Shown: piece by piece, positions 25,442 through 38,432 of the stretch
How the letters are laid out: every line of letters starts with the position of its first letter
Position numbering within the stretch: position 1 is the stretch's first letter
Source: Vicinamibacteraceae bacterium
GTDB lineage: Bacteria > Acidobacteriota > Thermoanaerobaculia > Multivoradales > Multivoraceae
Reading direction: 5' to 3'
Assembly: GCA_012270995.1 (NCBI GenBank)
Contig: JAAXHG010000197.1
Coordinates: 1 to 64,000 of the forward strand
DNA length: 64,000 nucleotides
Translations under genes and position numbers: made by a program
The notes under the pieces: generated by a model
What the model saw: the letters and a program-made list of their open reading frames with translations, nothing else
What the model was told of the DNA's origin: nothing
The model's database searches: none

Positions 25442-26314
25442 TCAGCTCGATTCCATGTTCCAGAACGCCTCGTCCGCGAACAGGTCGGAGATGAGGCGGG
25501 CGACGCCGCCGGAGGCTCTGTCGCCGATCCGAAGTACGTCCTGGTGGTCGACCGCTTCGTCCACGAGCCCCACGCCCATGTTCGTGACCAGGGAGAAGCC
25601 GAGCGTGCGGAGCCCCATGTGGCGGGCGGCGATCACCTCGAGCACGGTCGACATGCCGACCAGGTCGGCGCCCAGGGCGCGGTAGGCGCGGATTTCGGCC
25701 GGAGTCTCGAAGGACGGCCCGAGCAGCCCGGCGTAGACCCCCTCGCCGACCGGGATTCCGGCCTCTTCCCCGAGTTCTGAGAATCGGCGGCGCAGGCCGG
25801 GGTCGTAGGCGTCCGCCAGGTCGGGGAACTGCGGCCCCCAGGCGGCCGGCAGCCGGCCCCTCAGCGGGTTCAGGCCGGTCAGGTTGATGTGGTCGGAGAT
25901 GGCCGCGATCGAGCCGGGCGGCAGGTCCGCGCGCAGCGAACCCGCGGCGTTCGTGACGACCAGCGACCGGGCGCCGAGCAGGGCGCTGAGCCGCACCAGG
26001 TAGACGACCTGGGCCGGGGTGTAGCCCTGGTAGGCGTGCAACCGGCCGCGGCTGTAGAGCACCAGTCTGCCGCCGCCCGTCCGCACGAGTTCGGCGGTCA
26101 CGGCGTGGCCCTCGATCGCCTCGACCTCGAAGGGGAACAGGTCGGAGAACGGCCACGGGCCCGCCGCCGGGTCGCCGAGATCCAGGCTCAGGCCGGAACC
26201 GGTGACGAGGAGGGCGTCCGGCGTCGGGATTCCCGCCTCCAGCCAGCGCCGCCGGCCCTCCTCCAGCTCGGCCGCGAGACTCCTGTTCGGGCCGGTATCC
26301 TTGTGACGATTCAC
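25442..26314 (-). CDS. punA: Purine nucleoside phosphorylase
   Basis: About 290 residues, PNP_UDP family of trimeric, PunA-like enzymes cleaving inosine/guanosine with phosphate. Seen are LLVTGSGLSLDLGD, GRLHAYQGYTPAQV (family usually H-x-YEGY), VVTNAAGSLRADLPPG, SDHINLTGLNPL, GPSFETPAEIRAYRALG and DLVGMSTVLEVIAARHMG. The frame is open farther upstream. I chose the GTG at 26314, which gives VNRHKDTGPN. An ATG at 26362 would run to within 16 bases of the divergent hpt ATG. The start is therefore uncertain by 16 codons. Divergent from hpt, which works on the free bases it releases. Confidence 0.88.
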   Translation of the reverse strand: MNRHKDTGPNRSLAAELEEGRRRWLEAGIPTPDALLVTGSGLSLDLGDPAAGPWPFSDLFPFEVEAIEGHAVTAELVRTGGGRLVLYSRGRLHAYQGYTPAQVVYLVRLSALLGARSLVVTNAAGSLRADLPPGSIAAISDHINLTGLNPLRGRLPAAWGPQFPDLADAYDPGLRRRFSELGEEAGIPVGEGVYAGLLGPSFETPAEIRAYRALGADLVGMSTVLEVIAARHMGLRTLGFSLVTNMGVGLVDEAVDHQDVLRIGDRASGGVARLISDLFADEAFWNMESS

Positions 26315-26377
26315 GGCGTTATCTCGTGTCGCGCGCTCCAGGGTTGGAGTGCGGCAGACCATATCCCGAGGAGTTCC

Positions 26378-26923
26378 ATGACCGAAGACGGCCTGCCGCG
26401 CGAGTTGATTTCGAGGAAAGTGCTCGACCGCCGGGTCGGCGAGCTGGCCGCCGAGATCGAGAGGGACTACGCCGACAGCAAGGAGCTGCTCTGCGTCGGA
26501 GTGCTGAAGGGGTCCGTCTTCTTCATGTCCGACCTCCTGCGGCGGCTGTCCCGGCCGCTTGTCGTCGACTTCTTCCAGACCTCGAGCTACCGCGGCGAGA
26601 CGACGTCTCCCGGCGAAGTGCGGATCCGCCGCGATCTCGACCACTCCTTGGCCGGGCGCGACGTCCTGCTGATCGAGGACATCGTGGACACCGGCTACAC
26701 GATGCGGACGATCATGGCGCTGATGGGGTTCAGGGGGGCGCGTTCCGTGCGGCTCTGCGTGCTGCTCGACAAGGCCTGCAAGCGGGAGACGCCGGTTCAG
26801 ATCCACTATCGCGGTTTCGAGGTGGAGGACATGTTCGTCGTCGGCTACGGCCTGGACTACGACGACCGCTACCGCAACCTGCCGTACATCGGCGTGCTGG
26901 AGGAGCCGGGAGCCTCGGAGTAG
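26378..26923 (+). CDS. hpt: Hypoxanthine phosphoribosyltransferase
   Basis: A 181-residue type I phosphoribosyltransferase salvaging hypoxanthine/guanine with PRPP. LLCVGVLKGSVFFMSDLLR is the pyrophosphate loop region, and LLIEDIVDTGYTMRTI is the PRPP-binding motif. The C-terminal DDRYRNLPYIGVL is the hypoxanthine-specific end. GAGGAG lies 5 bases before the ATG. The gene diverges from the PNP/lysS operon. The lolC/E-like gene follows after 13 bases. Confidence 0.94.
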   Translation: MTEDGLPRELISRKVLDRRVGELAAEIERDYADSKELLCVGVLKGSVFFMSDLLRRLSRPLVVDFFQTSSYRGETTSPGEVRIRRDLDHSLAGRDVLLIEDIVDTGYTMRTIMALMGFRGARSVRLCVLLDKACKRETPVQIHYRGFEVEDMFVVGYGLDYDDRYRNLPYIGVLEEPGASE

Positions 26924-26936
26924 CCTTCGCGTTGTC

Positions 26937-28148
26937 GTGGGCTTCGTCTGGCACGTTGCGCTGAGGTACTTCCGCTCGACCCGCGCGGACGCGCACATCC
27001 GCGTGCTGTCCTCGCTGACGGCCGGCGGTCTGGCGGTGGGCGCGGCGGCTCTGGTGCTGGCGCTGGCGGCTCTCTCCGGCTTTCAGAACCACCTGCTCGC
27101 CGACCTCTCGCGTCACACGCCGGCCCTGCAACTCGAACTGGCCGGCTCCGGGGCGGGCGCCGCCGGCGACGCCGACGCGGAGGAAGAGTCGGCGGCCCTG
27201 GCCGCCTGGGCCGGGGCGACGAACGGCGTCTCGGCGGTCCAGGAGTTGCTGTATGCACGGGGCTGGCTGGCCGTCGGGGCGAGTGTCGAACAGGTCGAGG
27301 TCCTGGGCTTCGAGAAGGCACCGCCGGTCTGGATCCCGGTCGGGGACAGGACGGCACGCGGACTGATCGTCCCGATGGCCGTCGCCCAGAAGTTGGGGCT
27401 CGCGGTCGGCGAGACGGTGCGCGTCTTCTCGCCGCGACCCGGACTGACGCCGCTCGGCCCGCGCCCGAGGACGCGCACCCTGCCCGTCGCCGGCATCTAT
27501 CGTTCCGACCGGGCCGACTACGAGGAACTGCCTGTCCTGTTGCCGCTGGAGGAGGCGGCCGCCCTCTTCGCCGGCGGGGACCGCCGGCTCGACCTCGCCT
27601 TGGAGCCGGATGCCGAGCCGGAACAAGTGGCCGGTTTCCTGCGCGAGACGGTCGACCCGGCCGACGCGACGGTGATCGGTTGGCGCGAGGCGAACCGCGC
27701 GCTCCTGTTCGTGCTGCGGCTCGAGAAGAGCCTCGTGTTCTCGGCGGTCGTGCTGATCGTCGCGGTGGCGGCGTTCGCGCTGCTCGCGTCGCTGTCGCTG
27801 GTGCTGTCGAGCAAGCGTTCCGAAGTGGGCGCCCTGGCGGCGATGGGAGCGCCGCCGGCCCGACTGCATCGGATCTTCCTTGCACTCGGCGCGCTGCTGT
27901 CGGTCGGAGGAGCCGGTCTCGGCGGCGCGCTGGGCGCCGGCGTGGCGGCGTTCCTGGACCGCTTTCGGGTCATCTCGCTGCCGCCCGACGTCTACATCGT
28001 CGAGTACGTGCCGTTCCTGGTTCGGGGCAGCGACGTGCTCATCGTGGTGGCGTCCACGGTCGTCTTCACCGGCGCTGCTTCGCTGCTGAGCGCACGCAAG
28101 GCGAGCCGCCTGGACCCGGTCGAGGCGATGCGGAGCGCCCGGACGTGA
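26937..28148 (+). CDS. lolC: LolC/LolE-family lipoprotein-releasing permease
   Basis: A 403-residue FtsX-superfamily ABC permease. One membrane segment near residues 25-48 (GGLAVGAAALVLALAAL) is followed by a large periplasmic domain. Three further segments lie in the C-terminal third (VLIVAVAAFALLASLSLVL, ALLSVGGAGLGGALGAGVA, VVASTVVFTGAASLLS). The end SARKASRLDPVEAMR is typical. With LolD it would extract lipoproteins from the inner membrane. Only one permease is present, so a homodimeric LolF/LolC-type complex is likely. The N-terminal half carries an extra Ala/Glu-rich loop (GDADAEEESAALAAW). GTG start; 4-base overlap with lolD. Confidence 0.88.
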   Translation: MGFVWHVALRYFRSTRADAHIRVLSSLTAGGLAVGAAALVLALAALSGFQNHLLADLSRHTPALQLELAGSGAGAAGDADAEEESAALAAWAGATNGVSAVQELLYARGWLAVGASVEQVEVLGFEKAPPVWIPVGDRTARGLIVPMAVAQKLGLAVGETVRVFSPRPGLTPLGPRPRTRTLPVAGIYRSDRADYEELPVLLPLEEAAALFAGGDRRLDLALEPDAEPEQVAGFLRETVDPADATVIGWREANRALLFVLRLEKSLVFSAVVLIVAVAAFALLASLSLVLSSKRSEVGALAAMGAPPARLHRIFLALGALLSVGGAGLGGALGAGVAAFLDRFRVISLPPDVYIVEYVPFLVRGSDVLIVVASTVVFTGAASLLSARKASRLDPVEAMRSART

Positions 28149-28813
28149 TTTCCGTTGCCGGAGTCACCAAGGCCTACCGCGACGGCGCAGTCCGGCGCCA
28201 GGTGCTGCGCGGCGTCGATCTCGAACTCGGCCCCGGCGGCACGGTGGCCATCGTCGGACCCTCGGGGTCGGGCAAGTCGACACTGCTGAACATCCTCGGG
28301 GCGCTCGATACCGCCGACGCCGGGACGGTCCGGATCGACGGCGTGGACGTCTCCGCCTCCAGGCCGGTGGCATTGGCCGGGTTCCGGAACCGATCCCTCG
28401 GCTTCGTGTTCCAGTTCCACCAGTTGCTGCCCGACTTCACGGCGATCGAGAACGTGATCATGCCGGGGCGGATCGCGGGGCGTTCCGCGAACTCGCTCCG
28501 GGGCGAGGGGATGGACCTGCTCGCCCAGGTCGGGCTAGCGGACCGCGCCGCCGACTTTCCCCAGCAGCTCTCGGGCGGAGAACGGCAGCGTGTCGCGATC
28601 TGCCGGGCGCTGGTGCTCGAGCCGCCGGTGCTGCTTGCCGACGAGCCGACCGGCAACCTGGACGCGGCCAGTGGAGAGCAGGTACTGGAGCTGCTCGACG
28701 GGCTCAGGCGACGGCGAGGAACGACCATGGTGCTGGTGACGCACAACCCGGAGGTGGCGCGCCGCTGCGGCAGCGTATTGCGGCTGGATGGCGGACGGTT
28801 GACGCCGGCCTAG
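28145..28813 (+). CDS. lolD: LolD-family ABC transporter ATPase
   Basis: A 222-residue ABC ATPase. Walker [11 protein letters not shown]-loop [18 protein letters not shown], signature [17 protein letters not shown], Walker [12 protein letters not shown] and H-switch VTHN are all intact. The phrase [12 protein letters not shown] is characteristic of LolD among MacB/LolD-type ATPases. The GTG start overlaps the permease stop by 4 bases, so the two subunits are translationally coupled. A 61-base gap precedes clpC. Confidence 0.93.
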   Translation: MISVAGVTKAYRDGAVRRQVLRGVDLELGPGGTVAIVGPSGSGKSTLLNILGALDTADAGTVRIDGVDVSASRPVALAGFRNRSLGFVFQFHQLLPDFTAIENVIMPGRIAGRSANSLRGEGMDLLAQVGLADRAADFPQQLSGGERQRVAICRALVLEPPVLLADEPTGNLDAASGEQVLELLDGLRRRRGTTMVLVTHNPEVARRCGSVLRLDGGRLTPA

Positions 28814-28874
28814 GGCCGCCGGACCGCGGCGTCGATAGACTGCCGGTAGAGGCTGGCGCGCGGCGCCGGGAGCA

Positions 28875-31386
<2,512 letters not shown>

Positions 31387-31400
<14 letters not shown>

Positions 31401-33846
31401 TCGAAGCCGCTGCACCGTTCTGGCGGGGATGGGGACGCTTGTGGCCGTGCTCCTGGCGGCGTCGCCCGCCGCCGCTCAACTTCTCGTCGGCCGCCCGATC
31501 GTGTCGGTCGAATACACCGGCGTCGAGACGCTCAGCGAAGACAGCCTGAGCTACTACCTGGATCTGGAGCCGGGCAAGCCCTGGGATCCGGGCCGCCTGA
31601 ACGATCGGATCAAGGAGCTCTGGGGGCGTGAGCTGATCGACGACATCTCCATCGCGGCCGAGGCGGAGGGCGACGGTGTCGGGGTTCAGGTGACGATCAC
31701 CGAGAGGCCTCTCCTCACCTCGCTCGACTACGAGGGTCTGAAGAAGCTGAAGCGCAGCGATATCGGGGACATGACGGATCGGGAGCGCATCTCGGTCTAC
31801 GAGGATCTGCCGCTCGACCTGGGCGAACTGGCGCGACTCGAGCAGGCGATCAAGAAGCTCTATGAAGAGCGGGGATTCCGCTTCGCCGGCATTCACGTCG
31901 ATGTACAGGACGCGGGCTTGGGCGAGAAGCGCGTTCTCATCACGGTCGACGAGGGCGGGCGGGTCAAGATCGGTCAGGTCGACTTCGAGGGCAACGAAGT
32001 GTTCTCCGCGGGCAAGCTGCGCCGCCAGATGGAGAAGACGAAGAAGTCGAACCTCCTGACCCGGATTCGCAAGCGCGACGTCTTCAACTCCGCTACCGTC
32101 GAGGAGGATCTGGACAAGGTCAAGGATCTCTACCGCCGCTTCGGTTACAAGGACGTCGAGGTGGGCGAGCCCGAACTCGACGTGATCGAGCGCAAGCCGA
32201 ACGCGGAGCGCCTCGAGGACCGCAAGAGGCAGCTCTCCCTGGTCGTGCCGGTGGAGGAGGGCCCGCGCTGGAAGCTGGGACAGGTCTCCATCGAGGGCGC
32301 CGATGTGCTGCCGGAGCCGCTCCTGCTCCGGGCGTTCAAGGAGCCGAAGGGCGGCTGGTTGCGTTCCGACTTGATCGACGAGGGCGTCGAGCAGATCGGA
32401 GAACTCTACCGCAACAGCGGCTACATCTTCGCGGACGTGAAGATGGAGATCATCGAACAGGACGACCTGGTGGCCGACGTGCTGGTCACGATCGAGGAGA
32501 ACGACCAGTTCACGGTCGGACGGCTCGAGTTCACCGGCAACGACCGCACCCGTGACCGGGTTCTCCGACGGCAGATGCTGCTGAAGGAGGGCGACGTCTT
32601 CAACTCGGGAATGCTCCGCACCAGCCTGCTGCGGCTCAGCCAACTCGAGTACTACGTGGTCGACGAGACGGAGGCCGTCGACGTGAAGTACGACAGCGAC
32701 AACCAGAAGGTCGATCTCGTCGTCAAGGGGACGGAAACGGGCCAGACCGAAGTCCAGTTCGGCGGCGGCTACAGCGAACTGGACGGCTTCTTCGTCCAGT
32801 CGGCGCTGCGCACGCGCAACTTCCTGGGCCGCGGCGAGACCGTCGGCGTGTCGATTCAGACCGGCCGCTACCGCGACATCTTCGATGTCTCGTACTACAT
32901 GCCGTGGGTCAAGGACCGGCCGCAGAACTTCGGCATCCAGTTGTTCAACCGCGACACGGACTTCGACCTGCTGATCGACCAGCGCTATCGCAGCAAGGAG
33001 GCGGGCGGCGTCATCTCGTTCGGGCGGTCGTTCAGGAACTTCGAACTCGTCCAGTTGGCGTACAGCAACATGGACATCGAGAGCTACCAGTCCCAGACGT
33101 TCTATTTCTTCCAGGATCCAGAGGCGCGGGACGAAACGGCGAGCGACACGGTCGAACACCTGTTCGAGTTCAATCGCCGGTCGGTCACGGCGACATACCA
33201 GTACGACAGCCACAACAACCGGCTGGAGCCGATCAGGGGCAAGCGCCTGATCGCGTCGCTCGAGTACGCCGGCGGGCCGCTGGGCGGCGAGTCCTTCTTC
33301 ATCCGGCCCTCGTTGACGGCCGCGATCACGACACCCGTGACCATGGGGGCCTGGCGCAGTGTGGCCAGGGCGAACGTCCAGCTCGGCTACATCCAGCCCT
33401 TCGGCAGCGACAACGAGGGCAACCTCCGCCAGTTGTTCTTCCTCGACCGCTACCTGCTCGGCGGGGAGAACAGCCTCCGGGGCTTCGCCTTCCGGTCGAT
33501 CTGGGTGCGCGATCCGGAAACCGGGCGCACGCTGCTCGACGCGAACGGCTTCCCGCAGGGAGGCAACAAGAGCGTCGTGATCAACCTGGAGCACCACACC
33601 CTGGTCAACGGCCCGTTCCGGGTGGTCGCCTTCGTGGATGCGGGTAACGTGTACGGCGATGATCAGGATGTGGACTTCAGCCACATGAGGATGTCGGCCG
33701 GCATCGAGCTGCGGGTCAACGTGCCGATTCTTGGCGCGCCGCTCCGGTTCATCTACGCTACGAACCTGAATCCCCTCCCCGATCTCGGCGGTTTCGACCG
33801 CGAGCGCTTCGACAGCTTCGACTTCAGCATCGGGACCAGCTTCTAG
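31387..33846 (+). CDS. bamA: Outer-membrane barrel assembly protein BamA
   Basis: An Omp85-family protein of 819 residues. After a signal peptide (AGMGTLVAVLLAASPAAAQ) come about five POTRA repeats, each with a G-x-(E/D)-x-hydrophobic core (EYTGVETLSEDSL; DFEGNEVFSAGKL; EFTGNDRTRDRVL). The C-terminal 16-stranded barrel includes LGGENSLRGFAFRSI, the family's conserved lid region. The chain ends in Phe (GTSF), a normal barrel end signal. I chose the TTG at 31387 because AGGAGG stands 9 bases before it and it starts right at the signal peptide. This overlaps clpC by 14 bases. ompH follows after 29 bases. Confidence 0.93.
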
Positions 33847-33875
33847 GATCCCCGGCTGCCAACGGAGAACACCCC

Positions 33876-34427
33876 ATGAAACTCACCACATTCAGAACCC
33901 GCGCGGTCCTCGTCGCGGGGGCCGTCGCCATGATCTCCGGGCCGGTCCTGGCCCAGAGCAAGATCGCGGTGATCGAGGTCGAGCGGCTGCTGCAGGAATC
34001 GGCTCGCGGCCAGGTCGCGGTGCAGGAACTCACCAGGCTCAGGGACCAGAAACAGGTCGAACTCCAGAGTCAGCAGGAACAGTTGGCGGCGCTGCAGAAG
34101 CAGTACAACGACGGCCGTCTGACCCTGGCGGAAGATCGTCTCGCGGAGATGGAAAAGCAGCTCGAAGACATGACGATCGGGCTGCAACGCTCGCAGGACG
34201 ACGCGAACCGGGAGATGCAGAAGATGCAGGCCGAGAGGTTCGGCGAGATCGAACAGGCGGTGCTGCCGATCATCGCCCAGGTCGGCCGGGAGTTCGGCTA
34301 TACGGCGATCTTCAACAAGTTCCAGGGGGGATTGCTGTACTCGGCCGATGCGGCCGACATCACGAGCCTGATCATCGAGCGCTACAACGCCGCCTATCCG
34401 GCCACGCCCTCTGAGCCCGGCGAGTAG
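33876..34427 (+). CDS. skp: OmpH/Skp-family periplasmic chaperone
   Basis: A 183-residue protein with a cleavable signal (VLVAGAVAMISGPVLAQ) and then the family core SKIAVIEVERLLQESARGQ. Residues about 45-110 form a long charged coiled coil (LQSQQEQLAALQKQYNDG), the tentacle region. The C-terminal end returns to the body (FGYTAIFNKFQGGLLYS). Skp/OmpH holds unfolded outer-membrane proteins on their way to BamA, in line with its place directly after bamA. The ATG is fixed by the signal peptide. A hairpin follows at 34444-34461. Confidence 0.92.
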   Translation: MKLTTFRTRAVLVAGAVAMISGPVLAQSKIAVIEVERLLQESARGQVAVQELTRLRDQKQVELQSQQEQLAALQKQYNDGRLTLAEDRLAEMEKQLEDMTIGLQRSQDDANREMQKMQAERFGEIEQAVLPIIAQVGREFGYTAIFNKFQGGLLYSADAADITSLIIERYNAAYPATPSEPGE

Positions 34428-34443
34428 CGCGGCAACCGGGTGC

Positions 34444-34461
34444 GCCGGCGCCCCCGCCGGC
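34444..34461. terminator. GC-rich hairpin between convergent genes
   Basis: GCCGGCG at 34444-34450 and CGCCGGC at 34455-34461 form a perfect 7-base stem with a 4-base loop. It sits between ompH (plus) and the propeller gene (minus), where a bidirectional terminator is expected. No T-run follows on either strand, so termination efficiency is uncertain. Confidence 0.4.
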
Positions 34462-34509
34462 TTCCGGGAAGCGCGCCGCGGAGCGGCGACGATCTTGCTG
34501 CGCTACTCG

Positions 34510-35904
34510 TTACTTTCGGATGCTGTAGAGCTTCGACCGGGTGCGGATCAGCAACCGGTCGCCGACGACCGCGGGCGACGCCATCGCCATCTCGTCGAGG
34601 CTGTTCATGTGCAGCACCTCGTACTCGGCGCCCGCTCTCATCACGTAGGTGTCGCCCTGCTCGCTGAGCGCGAAGACGAGGTCGTTGTAGGCCCAGGGCG
34701 ATGACGTGAAGCTGGCGCCGCCGCGCGGGGCGACGCGCTGGCGGCCGTACACCGGTTCGCCGGTCAAGGCGTCGTACGCCTCGAAGAAACCGCGGTCCAG
34801 CAGGCTGTAGTAGATGCCCTTGTAGACCAGGGGGGAGGTGTTGTAGTTGCCGGCCTTCGGCTGGTGCCAGGCGACGAACTCGCTCTCCGTCGCGTCCTCC
34901 GCCAGGGTGATGTCGCCGAGTGCCCCGGGACGGATGGCGAACACCGGCCGGCGCTGGTCCTGGAAGTAGCCGGAGTTGATGTACATCAGGTTGTCGACGG
35001 CGAAGGGCGTGGCGATCGCCGCCCAGGACATGCGGCCGTCCATTTCCCAGAGCAGCTCCCCGTCGAGGTCGTAGGAACGGATGCGGTTCTTGCCGTTGGT
35101 CACGATCTCGGTGCGGACCTCGTTGGCCCACACGAGGGGCGTGGCCCAGCTCGAAACCTCGGCCCGGTCCGTGCGCCAGCGCTGCTCGCCGGTGGCCTTG
35201 TCGAGGCCGGCGATCCACGACTCCTCCTCGTTGTCGTAGAGGATGATCAGGAGGTCGTCGTGCAGCACGGGCGAGGAGGCGGAGCCGTAGTCCCACATGG
35301 TCTGCCGGTGGGGCGTGTCGAAGCTCCATACCGAGGCGCCGTCCATCGTGAACGCGTAGACGCCCAGGTCGCCGAATCGCGCGTAGACGCGCTCACCGTC
35401 GGTCGTGGGGGTTTCGGAGGCGTACGTCTGCTTCTGGTGACGCGCGAACTCGGGGACTCCGGTCTTGACGGAGCGGCTCCAGACGACATCGCCGGTTTCG
35501 AGGTCCAGACAGTAGATCCGCCAGTCGTGGATGGCCTGGGGCGGTTCGCTGCGTCCGCGCGCGGCGTAGAGCCCTGCCTGCGGACGCTCGAAGTCGCCAT
35601 CGGCGACGGCCGTGGTGAGGAACACCCGGCCGCCCCAGACGATCGGACTCGACCAGCCGAGACCGGGGATCTCGGTCACCCACTCGACGTTCTCCGTCTG
35701 GCTCCAGCGGTCCGGCAGATTCGGATTGTCTTCGACCGCGGGGTTCATCCCGGGGCCGCGGAACTGGGGCCAGTTGTCGGACGCCCCGGCCGGCGGGACA
35801 AGGGCGAGGGCGGCGCAGGCGAGGATCAGAGCGGCCCCCGCCGCGCGGTTCAGCGGGTTGGGCGAAAGCTGGCGGCGGGGTCGCGACGTCGTCGATGCAT
35901 CCAT
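34510..35904 (-). CDS. Secreted PQQ-like beta-propeller protein
   Basis: A 464-residue exported propeller. The signal peptide (NRAAGAALILACAALALVPP) should be cut near AGA-SDN. A Cys in the hydrophobic core is probably not a lipobox, because the hydrophobic stretch continues past it. The mature chain starts DNWPQFRGPG and has blades with LDLETGDVVWSRSV, LDKATGEQRWRTD, YDLDGELLWEMDG and YDALTGEPVYGRQ. The ATG at 35904 has GGAGG about 8 bases upstream. The gene sits in reverse between ompH and lpxD. BamB is also such a propeller, so a BAM-linked role is conceivable, but the lack of a clear lipobox argues against it. A paralogue is at 2488-3909. Confidence 0.82.
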   Translation of the reverse strand: MDASTTSRPRRQLSPNPLNRAAGAALILACAALALVPPAGASDNWPQFRGPGMNPAVEDNPNLPDRWSQTENVEWVTEIPGLGWSSPIVWGGRVFLTTAVADGDFERPQAGLYAARGRSEPPQAIHDWRIYCLDLETGDVVWSRSVKTGVPEFARHQKQTYASETPTTDGERVYARFGDLGVYAFTMDGASVWSFDTPHRQTMWDYGSASSPVLHDDLLIILYDNEEESWIAGLDKATGEQRWRTDRAEVSSWATPLVWANEVRTEIVTNGKNRIRSYDLDGELLWEMDGRMSWAAIATPFAVDNLMYINSGYFQDQRRPVFAIRPGALGDITLAEDATESEFVAWHQPKAGNYNTSPLVYKGIYYSLLDRGFFEAYDALTGEPVYGRQRVAPRGGASFTSSPWAYNDLVFALSEQGDTYVMRAGAEYEVLHMNSLDEMAMASPAVVGDRLLIRTRSKLYSIRK

Positions 35905-35987
35905 CGAAGGAACCTCCAAGAGTCGTCGAAGGGAGTGCCGCATCGTATCGCCGACGCGGCCGGGGTCCACCGGGATAGGCTCGTCCC

Positions 35988-37112
35988 GTGACCCACCGCC
36001 TGGCCGATCTCGCCGCGATGGTCGGCGCCGACCTCGTGGGCGATCCGGATCGGCTGATCGACGGCGTTGCCACGCTGGAGGCCGCCGGCGAGCGGGATCT
36101 CTCCTTCCTGACCAATCCGAAGTACCGGGACCAGGCGCGGTCGTCGGGCGCCGGCGCGCTGCTGGTGCCGAAGGACCTCTCGCCTGACACCCTTCGCGGT
36201 CTCCGCGCCGACCTGTTGTGCTGCGAGGACGCGTATCGCGCCCTGGCCGACCTGATGACGGCGCTCTTCCCGGCGCCCGAGGTCGAGCCGGGCGTTCACG
36301 AGACGGCCTGCGTCGATGCGGCCGCCAGCGTCGACGCCACCGCCCGCATCGACGCCTTCGCCGTCGTAGGCGCCGGGTCGACCGTGGCGCCGGGCGCGGT
36401 CGTCGGCGCCCACAGCGTGGTCGGCCGGGGCTGCTGGATCGGAGAGGGCACGGTGCTTCACCCTCACGTCGTGGTCTACGACGGAAGCCGCATCGGCGAT
36501 CGGGTGATCGTCCATTCGGGCGTCGTGCTCGGAGCGGACGGATTCGGATTCGCCGAGGGGGCGGCGGCATCCCAGGTCAAGTTGCCCCAGGTCGGCGTCG
36601 TCGTGATCGGGGACGACGTGGAGATCGGCGCCAACTCGGCGATCGACCGGGCGACGTTCGACACCACCCGCATCGGCAGCGGCACGAAGATCGACAACCT
36701 GGTGCAGATCGGCCACAACGCCCAGATCGGCCGGGGCTGCATCCTCTGCGGGCAGGCGGGAGTCTCGGGCAGCAGCCGCATCGGCGACCGCGTGCTGCTC
36801 GCGGGTCAGGCAGGAGTCGCGGGTCACTTCGAAATCGGCGACGGGGTCCAGGTCGCGGCCAAATCCGCCGTCTTCCAGGAGGTGCCGCCGGGGCAGCGGG
36901 TCGCGGGTATTCCCGCGACGCCGATCGCCGCCTGGCGCCGCCGGAACGCGTTACAGTCCCGCCTGCCGGCGATGCGCGCCGCGCTGCGCGGTCTCGAGCG
37001 TCGCGTCCAGGAGCTGGAGGCGGCGGCGCAGTCCGAGGCGGCTCCGGGAGGCGGCGATCAAGGTTCGGCGCCGGCGGCGGACCGAGACACGGATACGGGA
37101 GACGAGAAGTGA
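35988..37112 (+). CDS. lpxD: UDP-3-O-acylglucosamine N-acyltransferase
   Basis: A 374-residue enzyme adding the N-linked 3-hydroxyacyl chain in lipid A synthesis. The N-terminal LpxD domain (AGERDLSFLTNPKY) is followed by a left-handed beta-helix of hexapeptide repeats, with the catalytic His in QIGHNAQIGRGC and GQAGVSGSSRIGDRVLLAGQ. The C-terminal helix AAWRRRNALQSRLPAM is extended by a roughly 35-residue Glu/Gly-rich tail not needed by the family. The GTG start lacks a strong Shine-Dalgarno sequence. It is divergent from the propeller gene. Its stop overlaps fabZ as GTGA. Confidence 0.93.
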   Translation: MTHRLADLAAMVGADLVGDPDRLIDGVATLEAAGERDLSFLTNPKYRDQARSSGAGALLVPKDLSPDTLRGLRADLLCCEDAYRALADLMTALFPAPEVEPGVHETACVDAAASVDATARIDAFAVVGAGSTVAPGAVVGAHSVVGRGCWIGEGTVLHPHVVVYDGSRIGDRVIVHSGVVLGADGFGFAEGAAASQVKLPQVGVVVIGDDVEIGANSAIDRATFDTTRIGSGTKIDNLVQIGHNAQIGRGCILCGQAGVSGSSRIGDRVLLAGQAGVAGHFEIGDGVQVAAKSAVFQEVPPGQRVAGIPATPIAAWRRRNALQSRLPAMRAALRGLERRVQELEAAAQSEAAPGGGDQGSAPAADRDTDTGDEK

Positions 37113-37579
37113 GCGGAGAGAAGGCCCGGAGCGGAGCGATCCTGGGCCCATTCGACTCGAAGTGGATCGAGAGCGTGCTGCCGCACCGGTATCCGCTGCT
37201 TCTGGTCGACCAGGTGCTCGAGCTGGAGCCGGGCCGGCGGGTCGTGGCGATCAAGAACGTGACGCGCAACGAGCCCTTCTTCGACGGGCACTTCCCGGGC
37301 AATCCGATCATGCCGGGCGTTCTGGTGATCGAGGCGATGGCGCAGACGGCGGCGCTGCTGTTGCTGCACGAACTCGAGGACCGGGATCAGAAGGTGCTCT
37401 TCTTCTCGGGTATCGAGAAGGCTCGCTTCCGCCGACCCGTGGTCCCCGGCGACCAGTTGCGGATGGAGGTGGAGTCGTTGCGCCTTCGGACCTTCCATTC
37501 ACGTTTCCGCGGCCGGGCCACCGTCGACGGCGAGCTGGCGGTGGAGGCCGTCTGCACGTCCGCCATGGTGACTGCCTGA
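37109..37579 (+). CDS. fabZ: 3-hydroxyacyl-ACP dehydratase FabZ
   Basis: A 156-residue hot-dog dehydratase of type II fatty acid synthesis. LPHRYPLLLVDQVLEL carries the catalytic His, and GHFPGNPIMPGVLVIEAMAQ carries the catalytic Glu. The GTG overlaps the lpxD stop. It competes with lipid A synthesis for 3-hydroxyacyl-ACP, which explains its usual place between lpxD and lpxA. Confidence 0.95.
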   Translation: MSGEKARSGAILGPFDSKWIESVLPHRYPLLLVDQVLELEPGRRVVAIKNVTRNEPFFDGHFPGNPIMPGVLVIEAMAQTAALLLLHELEDRDQKVLFFSGIEKARFRRPVVPGDQLRMEVESLRLRTFHSRFRGRATVDGELAVEAVCTSAMVTA

Positions 37580-37614
37580 GGCGACGGGCGGTTGCTGATG
37601 CCGCGGCACGCACG

Positions 37615-38421
<807 letters not shown>

Positions 38422-38432
38422 GGGGTCTAGCA

